64,000 nucleotides of DNA from Blastococcus saxobsidens DD2 (GTDB lineage: Bacteria; Actinomycetota; Actinomycetes; Mycobacteriales; Geodermatophilaceae): the NCBI RefSeq assembly GCF_000284015.1, contig NC_016943.1:1219541-1283540 (forward strand), given 5' to 3'. Of this stretch, positions 15,555-22,662 are shown in pieces. How positions within the stretch are numbered: the first letter of the stretch is position 1; each line of letters starts with the position of its first letter. Below the pieces are notes generated by a model. That model did not search any database, was not told where the DNA came from, and was given only the letters and a program-made list of their open reading frames with translations. The translations under genes were made by a program, and so were the position numbers.

Positions 15555-17363
15555 ATGCCCGAGCGCTCGTTCCCCCTGCCGTCCCAGATCGAGGCCGTCC
15601 CCGGCGCCGAGGGGTGGGAGGCGATGTACCCCTTCTTCTCCCGGTTCCAGCCGGAGGACGACCAGCGCTTCTGGTTCTACAACTCGATGCACTTCCCGGA
15701 GGTGATCCCGGCCTTCGACGGCATCACCTCGGAGATCCCCTACACCGCGATCGGCGCCAACACCGCCCGGCTGTTCTCGTTCCCGACGACCATGGGGATC
15801 GAGTACCGGATCATCAACGGACGGGTCTACATCACCGCCAACCCCGTGCTCGACGAGGCGGAGCAGGGCAGGCGGTTCGCCGACTTCCAGGAGCGGGCCG
15901 GGCACTACTACGCCAACTGGGACCGGATCTACGGCGAGTGGCAGCAGCGCATCGAGGCGCTGATCGCCGACATCGAGGCGGTCGAGGTGCCTGAACTCGG
16001 TGAGCTCGACCCGCTCGAGGTGGTCACGGGCGGCCGCGGGTTCGCCTCCAACCACTACCTCCGCGAGAGGTTCCACCGCTGCATCGACCTGTACTCGAAG
16101 ATGTGGCACCACCACACCGAGCTGCTGATGCTCGGGTACGGCGCCTACGTCGTCTTCTTCGAGTTCTGCAAGCAGGCCTTCCCGGAGATGGGCGACCAGA
16201 TGGTGGCCCGCATGGTCGCCGGCATGGACGTCACCATGTACCGGCCGGACGACGAGCTGAAGAAGCTGGCCGCTCTCGCCGTGGAGCTCGACCTCGGCGA
16301 CCTGTTCGTCGAGGGCGCGGACCCGGCGAAGGTGCTGGCGTCGCTCGGGGAGCGCGGGGACGCCGGAGCCCGCTGGCTGGCGGCGCTGGAGGCCGCGAAG
16401 GACCCGTGGTTCAACGTCTCGGTCGGTGACGGCTTCTACCACCACCACCTGTCCTGGGCCGACGACCTGACCGTGCCCTTCGCCGCCCTGCCGCGCTACG
16501 TCGAGCAGATCGCGGTCGGTGAGGACCTCACCCGCCCCACAGAGCGGCTGGCCGAGGAGCGCGACCGGATCGCGGGGGAGTACCGGGCGCTGCTGGACTC
16601 CGAGGAGGAGAAGGCGGCCTTCGACCAGATGCTGGGCCTGTGCCGGCAGGTGTTCCCCTACATCGAGTCGCACAAGTTCTACTGCGAGCACTGGTTCACC
16701 ACCCGCTTCTTCCAGAAGATCCGGGCGTTCGGGGCGCTGCTGGCCGAGCGCGGCGTGCTGCTGGCAGCCGACGACGTCTTCCACCTGCGGCACCTCGAGG
16801 TCGAGGACGCCCTCGTCGATGTCTCGCTCGCCTGGGCCTCGGGTGGGACGGAGCTCGGCGCCCGGCACTGGCAGCCCATCGTCGCCGAGCGGAAGCGGAT
16901 CGTCGAGGCGCTGTCGGGCTGGTCGCCGCCGCCCGCGCTCGGCGCCGTTCCCGAGGCGCTGAACGACCCCGCCGTGAAGATGCTCTGGGGCATCACCCAG
17001 GACACCATCGAGGCCTGGCTCGGCGGTGACGACGACGACGAGTCCACCGTCCGCGGCTACGCCGCCTCGCCCGGCGTGGTGGAAGGCATCGCGCGGGTAC
17101 TGCTCAACGTCAACGACATCGGCCAGATCCGTGAGGGCGAGGTGCTCGTCTGCCCGGTGACCGCTCCCAGCTGGGGCCCGGTGTTCGGCAAGATCGCCGC
17201 GGCCGTCTCCGACATCGGCGGCACCATGTCGCACGCAGCGATCGTGGCCCGCGAGTACGGCATGCCCGCCGTCGTCGGCACCGGCATGGCCACCGCCCGG
17301 ATCAAGACCGGCGACCGCGTCCGGGTCGACGGCGACCGCGGCGTCGTCACCGTGCTGAGCTGA
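15555..17363 (+). CDS. Dikinase subunit with swivelling phosphohistidine domain (phenylphosphate synthase-like)
   Basis: 602 residues, with AGGAG 6 nt before the ATG. The C-terminal domain (about 510-602) is the mobile phosphohistidine domain of PEP-utilising enzymes: GGTMSHAAIVAREYGMPAVV with the acceptor His560, then TGDRVRVDGDRGVVTV. The first 450 residues are helical and contain WHHHTELLMLGYGAYVVFF and YCEHWFTTRFFQKIRAF. They lack the PEP/pyruvate TIM barrel that ends normal PEP synthases. The ATP-grasp half is the next gene. The same split is known in phenylphosphate synthase of Aromatoleum, which phosphorylates phenol. Here the acceptor is unlikely to be pyruvate. Context points to a ketone enol, which is inference. 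Confidence 0.85.
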   Translation: MPERSFPLPSQIEAVPGAEGWEAMYPFFSRFQPEDDQRFWFYNSMHFPEVIPAFDGITSEIPYTAIGANTARLFSFPTTMGIEYRIINGRVYITANPVLDEAEQGRRFADFQERAGHYYANWDRIYGEWQQRIEALIADIEAVEVPELGELDPLEVVTGGRGFASNHYLRERFHRCIDLYSKMWHHHTELLMLGYGAYVVFFEFCKQAFPEMGDQMVARMVAGMDVTMYRPDDELKKLAALAVELDLGDLFVEGADPAKVLASLGERGDAGARWLAALEAAKDPWFNVSVGDGFYHHHLSWADDLTVPFAALPRYVEQIAVGEDLTRPTERLAEERDRIAGEYRALLDSEEEKAAFDQMLGLCRQVFPYIESHKFYCEHWFTTRFFQKIRAFGALLAERGVLLAADDVFHLRHLEVEDALVDVSLAWASGGTELGARHWQPIVAERKRIVEALSGWSPPPALGAVPEALNDPAVKMLWGITQDTIEAWLGGDDDDESTVRGYAASPGVVEGIARVLLNVNDIGQIREGEVLVCPVTAPSWGPVFGKIAAAVSDIGGTMSHAAIVAREYGMPAVVGTGMATARIKTGDRVRVDGDRGVVTVLS

Positions 17364-18454
17364 TGGGAACGGTCATGACCACCCGCTCCGTCCTGCACTT
17401 CCGCGACGTCGGCCTGGGTGACGTCGCGACCGTCGGCGGGAAGGGCGCCAGCCTCGGCGAGCTGCTGCGCGCCGGCGTCCGCGTGCCCACCGGCTTCGCG
17501 GTGACGACGTCGGCCTTCCGGCAGACCGTCGAGCACCTCACCGTGCACGGCGAGTCGATCCCCGCCCGGGTGGCCGCGCTCGACCCCGCGGACGCCGAAA
17601 GGCTGGCCGCGGCCACCGCCGAGATCCGCGCGGTGCTCGAGTCCGCACCCCCGCCGGACGAGGTCGCTGCGGCCGTCACCGCGGCGTATGCGGCGTTGGG
17701 CGAGGAGTGCGGGGACCCCGAGCTGCCGGTCGCCGTCCGGTCGAGCGCGACGAGCGAGGACAGCGCCGAGGCCAGCTTCGCCGGGTTGCAGGACACCTAC
17801 CTGTGGGTGCGCGGGGCCGACTCGGTGCTGGAGCACGTGCGCCGGTGCTGGGCCAGCCTCTACAGCGTGGAGTCGGTGACCTACCGGCTGCGCCGCGGCA
17901 TCCCGGAGACCGACCTCGGGATGGCCGTCGTCGTCCAGCGGATGGTCGGCGCCCGCAGCTCGGGGGTGATGTTCACGCGCAGCCCACGGTCCGGCGACAA
18001 GTCGGTGGTCGCGATCGACGCCAGCTGGGGCCTGGGGTCGGCCGTCGTCAGTGGCGACGTCACACCCGACTCGTTCGTCGTCAGCAAGGTGACCGGCGAG
18101 GTGAGACGCACCGTGGCCACGAAGACCCGCTGGCACCGCCCCGACCCGTCCGGCTCCGGCGTGGCCGAGTCCGACGTGCCGGCCGAGCTGCAGGACCAGC
18201 CGTCGATCTCCGACGAGGAGATCGCCGAGCTGGTGGCGATCGCCCGGCAGGTCGAGGCGCACTACGGGTGCCCGCAGGACATCGAGTGGGCCGTGGCGGA
18301 GACCGCGCCGGCCGGCGAGAACGTCTTCCTGTTGCAGAGCCGGCCGGAGACGGTGTTCGCGGAGAAGGACCGCGCGGCCAAGGCTGCCCCGGCGGCCCGC
18401 CCGTTCGACCACGTGTTCAACCTGCTGGGCGGCCAGCGCCCGTCGAGGGGCTGA
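17363..18454 (+). CDS. Dikinase ATP-grasp subunit (N-terminal half of PEP synthase)
   Basis: 363 residues, start overlapping the previous stop by 1 nt (TGATG). It equals the PEP/pyruvate-binding N-terminal domain of PEP synthase: GGKGASLGELLRAGVRVPTG near residue 25, VAVRSSATSEDSAEASFAGL near 125, VQRMVGARSSGVMFTRSP near 195, and EWAVAE with FLLQSRPET near 325. It transfers the beta-phosphate of ATP to the histidine of the partner swivelling domain, giving AMP and phosphate. The separate coding of the two halves and the lack of a third (PEP) domain set this apart from gluconeogenic PEP synthase. An in-frame ATG at 17375 is an alternative start. Confidence 0.88.
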   Translation: MGTVMTTRSVLHFRDVGLGDVATVGGKGASLGELLRAGVRVPTGFAVTTSAFRQTVEHLTVHGESIPARVAALDPADAERLAAATAEIRAVLESAPPPDEVAAAVTAAYAALGEECGDPELPVAVRSSATSEDSAEASFAGLQDTYLWVRGADSVLEHVRRCWASLYSVESVTYRLRRGIPETDLGMAVVVQRMVGARSSGVMFTRSPRSGDKSVVAIDASWGLGSAVVSGDVTPDSFVVSKVTGEVRRTVATKTRWHRPDPSGSGVAESDVPAELQDQPSISDEEIAELVAIARQVEAHYGCPQDIEWAVAETAPAGENVFLLQSRPETVFAEKDRAAKAAPAARPFDHVFNLLGGQRPSRG

Positions 18455-18459
18455 TCGAG

Positions 18460-18945
18460 GTGGAGCTGACACCCGATGACGTCCGCGACGTCCTGCGGGT
18501 CCTGGACTCCAGCGGTCTGGCGGAGCTGCACCTGGAGTTCGCCGACCTGACTCTGACCGTCCGCCGGGAGGACGCCGGCTGGACCGCCGAGGAGCAGGTC
18601 CGGCGGACGCCGCAGGTGGAGCAGGCGGCCGCGCCCGCGGCCGCCGCCGAGGCGGCGGCGCCCGCTGCAGAGGTGGGCGAGGGCCTGATCGCGGTGCGCC
18701 CGCCGCTGCTGGGCACGTTCTACCGGGCGCCGCAGCCGGGGGCCCCGCCGTTCGTGGACGTCGGCGACCAGGTCGACACGGAGACCGTCGTCGGGATCGT
18801 GGAGACCATGAAGATGATGACGCCGGTGCACGCCGGCGTCCGGGGCACGGTGGTCGAGTTCCGCGTGGGCAACGGCGAGTTCGCCGACGCCGACGCGGTG
18901 CTGCTCGTGGTGGAGCCGGCGCGGGTGGGTGGGGCGGGTGACTAG
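18460..18945 (+). CDS. accB: Biotin carboxyl carrier protein
   Basis: 161 residues from GTG 18460 (GAGGGG upstream). The N-terminal part (DDVRDVLRVLDSSGLAELHLEFADLTL) resembles AccB. An Ala/Pro linker and a C-terminal biotinyl domain follow, with the core VVGIVETMKMMTPVHAGVRG (Lys118 carries biotin). The usual acetyl-CoA carboxylase carrier reads EAMKLM or ESMKMM; ETMKMM is a normal variant. It must be modified by a BirA-type ligase encoded elsewhere. It shuttles the carboxyl group from the downstream biotin carboxylase to the carboxyltransferase. The gene begins 5 bp after the ATP-grasp subunit. Confidence 0.92.
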   Translation: MELTPDDVRDVLRVLDSSGLAELHLEFADLTLTVRREDAGWTAEEQVRRTPQVEQAAAPAAAAEAAAPAAEVGEGLIAVRPPLLGTFYRAPQPGAPPFVDVGDQVDTETVVGIVETMKMMTPVHAGVRGTVVEFRVGNGEFADADAVLLVVEPARVGGAGD

Positions 18946-20308
18946 CCCACGGCGGATCCGCCGGCTGCTGATCGCCAACCGGGGCGAGATCGCCGCCCGG
19001 GTGATCCGCACCTGCACGCAGCTGGGCATCGAGTCGGTGCTGGCCGCCTCCGACGCCGACCTGGAATCTCTCCCCGCGCGGCTGGCCGACCGCGTCGTCC
19101 GGCTCGGTCCCGCGGACGCGGCGCGCAGCTACCTCGACCCGGCGGCCGTCGTCCGGGCCGCGCAGGCGGTGGAGGCGGATGCGGTGCACCCCGGCTACGG
19201 CTTCCTGTCGGAGAACCCGTCGCTGGCCCGCGCCTGCGCGGCGGCCGGGATCGTCTTCGTGGGGCCGACGCCGGAGACGCTGGAGGCGGTGGGGGACAAG
19301 CTGACCGCCCGCTCGCACGCCGTGGCCGCCGGGCTGCCCGTCGTCCCCGGTGGGGAGGCCGCCGACCTGGCCGGGGCAGAGGCGGTGGCGGCCGAGGTGG
19401 GCTACCCGCTGCTGGTGAAGGCCGTCGGCGGTGGTGGCGGACGTGGCATGAAGCTCGTCGCGGGCCCCGGCGACCTGGCGCACACCCTCGACCTCGCCGG
19501 CTCCGAGGCCGCCGCCGCGTTCGGCGATCCGCGGGTCTACCTGGAGCGCTTCGTGTCGTCAGGTCGACATGTCGAGGTACAGATCCTGGGCGACGGCGCG
19601 CGGGCCGTGGCGCTCGGGGACCGCGACTGCTCCGTCCAGCGCCGCTACCAGAAGCTGTTCGAGGAGGCGCCGGCGCCGTTGCTGTCCGACGCCCTGCGCG
19701 CGGAGATGGCCGCCGCCGCCCTGGCCCTCGCGGAGCACCTGCACTACCGCGGTCTGGGCACCGTCGAGCTGCTGGTGGACCGGGAGCGCGGCACCTTCTA
19801 CTTCCTGGAGATGAACGCCCGCATCCAGGTCGAGCACCCGGTCACCGAGCTGGTCACCGGCCTGGACCTCGTCGCCGAGCAGCTCGCCGTCGCCGAGGGC
19901 GTGCCGCTCCGGCTGCGGCAGGAGGACGTCGTCCTCACCGGGCATGCCGTGGAGTGCCGGATCAACGCCGAGGACGCGACGCTGGGCTTCCGCCCCTCGC
20001 CGGGCCGGATCGACCGGGTCGTGCTGCCGGTGGGGGAGGGCGTGCGGGTGGACACCCACGTGCAGGAGGGCTCCGTCGTCCCGCCCTACTACGACTCGCT
20101 GCTGGCCAAGCTGATCGTGCACGGCACCGACCGGGACGACGCCGTCGCCCGGGCCCGTGCCGCCCTGGACCTGCTGCGCATCGAGGGCGTGACGACGACG
20201 GTGCCGGTGCACCAGGCGCTGCTCGCGGATCCGGAGTTCGGCGCCGGGGGAGTGGACACGACGTTCTTCGAGCGGTTCCTGGAGCACCAGTTGGTGGGGG
20301 TGCGCTGA
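18938..20308 (+). CDS. accC: Biotin carboxylase
   Basis: 456 residues from GTG 18938 (GTG 18929 also possible), overlapping the carrier gene by 8 nt. It opens RRLLIANRGEIAARVIRTCTQLG. The ATP-grasp loop GGGGGRGMKLV, RDCSVQRRYQKLFEEAPAPL and the catalytic FLEMNARIQVEHPVTELVTG follow. There is no attached biotin domain, so it works with the separate carrier upstream, like AccC of bacterial acetyl-CoA carboxylase or the split pyruvate carboxylase of archaea. It makes carboxybiotin from ATP and bicarbonate. A second, fused biotin carboxylase (accA1) serves the other operon at 2849. Confidence 0.92.
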   Translation: MTSPRRIRRLLIANRGEIAARVIRTCTQLGIESVLAASDADLESLPARLADRVVRLGPADAARSYLDPAAVVRAAQAVEADAVHPGYGFLSENPSLARACAAAGIVFVGPTPETLEAVGDKLTARSHAVAAGLPVVPGGEAADLAGAEAVAAEVGYPLLVKAVGGGGGRGMKLVAGPGDLAHTLDLAGSEAAAAFGDPRVYLERFVSSGRHVEVQILGDGARAVALGDRDCSVQRRYQKLFEEAPAPLLSDALRAEMAAAALALAEHLHYRGLGTVELLVDRERGTFYFLEMNARIQVEHPVTELVTGLDLVAEQLAVAEGVPLRLRQEDVVLTGHAVECRINAEDATLGFRPSPGRIDRVVLPVGEGVRVDTHVQEGSVVPPYYDSLLAKLIVHGTDRDDAVARARAALDLLRIEGVTTTVPVHQALLADPEFGAGGVDTTFFERFLEHQLVGVR

Positions 20309-21789
20309 TGGCCGACGTGGAACTCGTGGACGTCTCGATCCGCGACGGGAACCAGAGCCTCTGGGGTGCTACGGGCCTGCGGACGGCGCACATCGCGCAG
20401 GTCGCCCCGCTGATGGAGCGGGTGGGCTTCCGGGCGCTGGACTACAGCTCCAGCACGGCGATGGGCGTCGCGGTCCGCACCCACCGGGAGGACCCGTGGG
20501 AGCGGTTGCGGCTGACGAGGGCCGCGATGCCGACGACGAAGCTGCAGTTCATCGGCACCGGCTTCCGGTTCATCAGCTGGCAGAACTCCCATCCGGAGAC
20601 GATGCAGCTGGTGTACGACCGGCTGGTCGCCAACGGGATCGACCGGGTCGTCGTGCTGGACCCGATGCATGACATGGACGCCGCCCGGGAGACCGCGCGC
20701 CGGCTCAAGCAGGCCGGCGTCGACGAGGTGATCGGCGCGCTGACGTTCACGATCAGCGTGGTGCACGACGACGCCTTCTACGCCGACCTGGCCGGGCAGT
20801 TCGCCGCGGACCCGAACTTCGACCGCGTCTACGTGAAGGACCCGGCCGGCATCCTCACCGCCGAGCGGGCCCGGACGCTGCTGCCGGCGATCGTCGGACG
20901 GCTGGGCGGCATGCCGCTGGAGCTGCACTCGCACGCGACCATCGGGCTGTCACCGCTGACCTACTCGATCGCCCCGGAGCTCGGCGTCGCGGTGGTGCAG
21001 GTGGGCAGCGGGCCGCTGGGCAACGGCTCGTCGCTGCCCGAGGCGCGGCGGACGGTGGCCAACCTGCGGGAGATGGGCCACCGGGTGGACGTCGACGACC
21101 GCGCGCTGGGGCTGGTCTGCGACTTCCTCGACGGGCTGGCGGTGGCCGAGGAGCTGCCGGCCGGGCAGCCGCAGGACTTCGACGCGGCGTTCCTGCACCA
21201 CCAGATCGCCGGCGGCGTGATGACGACGACGCGGCGGCAGCTGCAGGAGATCGGCATGGAGCACCGGTTCGAGGCCCTGGTGGAGGAGGTCGGCGTCGTC
21301 CGGGCGGAGATGGGCCACCCGATCATGGTCACGCCGTTCCCGCAGATGGTGGTCTCTCAGGCGCTGTTCAACGTCATCGGCGAGCGGTACGCCACCGTTC
21401 CCGATCAGGTGATCCGGTACGTGCTGGGCAGCTTCGGCCGGCCGACCGCACCCATCGACCCCACCGTGAAGGACCGCATCCTCGACCGGCCGCGGGCCCG
21501 GGAGTTGGCGTCGGAGCCGCCACCTCCGACCCCCGCCGAGCTGCGGAAGCAGTTCCATCCAGGGATCAGCGACGAGGAGTTGCTCCTGCGCGCCCACATG
21601 CCCGAGGACCAGGTCGACGCCATGCTCGCGGCCGGGCCGGCGCCGCGGCACTTCAACCCCTCGCTGGCGCCCGTGCTCACGCTGCTGCGGGAGCTCGGGT
21701 CACGGACGTCGGTCCACGATCTCGCCGTCACCACGCCGGGCCTGCGGATGTCGGTCCGCCGGGCCTCCGAAGGGACCTCCGTTGCCTGA
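20308..21789 (+). CDS. Pyruvate-carboxylase-type carboxyltransferase (HMGL-like, oxaloacetate decarboxylase alpha-like)
   Basis: 493 residues, start overlapping accC by 1 nt (TGATG). TIM-barrel carboxyltransferase: VSIRDGNQSLWGATGL near residue 8 (metal-binding Asp), YVKDPAGILTAERA near residue 175, LELHSHATIGLSPLTYSIAP (metal-binding His-x-His) and MVTPFPQMVVSQALFNVIG. The C-terminal conserved part is as in pyruvate carboxylase subunit B, without a biotin domain. Several signature positions differ from pyruvate enzymes: LHSHAT replaces LHTHDTAG and VTPFPQ replaces VTPSSK. This fits another enol or ketone substrate, which I infer to be the dikinase product rather than free pyruvate. Confidence 0.88.
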   Translation: MADVELVDVSIRDGNQSLWGATGLRTAHIAQVAPLMERVGFRALDYSSSTAMGVAVRTHREDPWERLRLTRAAMPTTKLQFIGTGFRFISWQNSHPETMQLVYDRLVANGIDRVVVLDPMHDMDAARETARRLKQAGVDEVIGALTFTISVVHDDAFYADLAGQFAADPNFDRVYVKDPAGILTAERARTLLPAIVGRLGGMPLELHSHATIGLSPLTYSIAPELGVAVVQVGSGPLGNGSSLPEARRTVANLREMGHRVDVDDRALGLVCDFLDGLAVAEELPAGQPQDFDAAFLHHQIAGGVMTTTRRQLQEIGMEHRFEALVEEVGVVRAEMGHPIMVTPFPQMVVSQALFNVIGERYATVPDQVIRYVLGSFGRPTAPIDPTVKDRILDRPRARELASEPPPPTPAELRKQFHPGISDEELLLRAHMPEDQVDAMLAAGPAPRHFNPSLAPVLTLLRELGSRTSVHDLAVTTPGLRMSVRRASEGTSVA

Positions 21790-22624
21790 CACTGCTGTCC
21801 TCGACCGGCTGCGGCAGGTGCGCGGGTTCGTCCTCGACATGGACGGCACGCTGGTGATGGGCGACCGGAACAACCAGGGCCTGGTGCCGCTGCCCGGCGC
21901 GCTGGACCTCGTGCCGGCCCTCGTCGACCTCGGGTTCGGGTTCTGCGTGTACACCAACGGCACCGTGAAGACGCCGGCCCAGTGTGCCGACGCCCTGCGG
22001 CGGCTCGGCCTGCCGGTCACCGCCGAGCAGGCGCTGACGCCGGCGTCCACCGCGGTGGACGTGTTCCTGGAGCGCGGTCACCGGCGGGTGATGGTGCTGG
22101 GCGGCAAGGGGATCACCGAACCGCTCGAGGCGGCCGGCATCGAGACGGTGCCCCCGCTGCGGGGGACGGACTGCGACGCGGTGATGGCCGGCTGGTACCG
22201 GCAGGAGCTGAGCTTCGAGGCGCTGGAGGCGGCCTGTTTCGCGGTCTTCGACGGAGCGGAGTTCTACAGCGCCTCGCAGTCGCTGTTCTTCGCGACGGCG
22301 GAGGGCAGGTCGCTGGGGACGTCGCGGGCGATCAGCGCCGTCGTCCGCGATGTCACCGGGTGCGAGGTGACCGTCGTCGGCAAGCCGTCCCTCCGCGCAC
22401 TGCAGACGGCGGCGCGGCGGCTGGACGTGTCGCCGGCCGAGCTGGCGGTGGTCGGCGACGACCCGGAGCTGGAGGTGCCGATGGCACACGCCGGAGGCGC
22501 CTTCGCCGTGGCCGTGCACACCGGGATCGGGCACGCGGAGTCCTACGCCGAACTGCCCGCCGAGGTGCGCCCGCACCTGGACCTGCCGGACGTCGGGGAG
22601 CTGGCCCGACTGCTGCGGAGCTGA
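21782..22624 (+). CDS. HAD-IIA family phosphatase in the ketone-carboxylation operon
   Basis: 280 residues. HAD motif I FVLDMDGTLVMGDR (nucleophile Asp about 19), motif II VYTNGTVKTP, motif III Lys in VVGKPSLRALQTA and motif IV VVGDDPELEVPMAH, with the NagD-type C2 cap. The TTG start lies 8 nt inside the end of the previous gene, so its synthesis is coupled to it. It likely removes phosphate from a small phosphorylated metabolite. In phenylphosphate carboxylase one subunit is also a HAD protein, which makes a role in releasing or proof-reading an enol-phosphate intermediate attractive. That role is inferred. Confidence 0.87.
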   Translation: MPDTAVLDRLRQVRGFVLDMDGTLVMGDRNNQGLVPLPGALDLVPALVDLGFGFCVYTNGTVKTPAQCADALRRLGLPVTAEQALTPASTAVDVFLERGHRRVMVLGGKGITEPLEAAGIETVPPLRGTDCDAVMAGWYRQELSFEALEAACFAVFDGAEFYSASQSLFFATAEGRSLGTSRAISAVVRDVTGCEVTVVGKPSLRALQTAARRLDVSPAELAVVGDDPELEVPMAHAGGAFAVAVHTGIGHAESYAELPAEVRPHLDLPDVGELARLLRS

Positions 22625-22662
22625 TCAGACGAGCCTGCGCCGGACGGCCGGTGCCGGCCCGC

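Noticed and set aside
15555..18454. Ordinary PEP synthase for gluconeogenesis
   Set aside because: Lacks the pyruvate/PEP barrel and is split, and sits with acetoacetyl-CoA synthetase and biotin enzymes.
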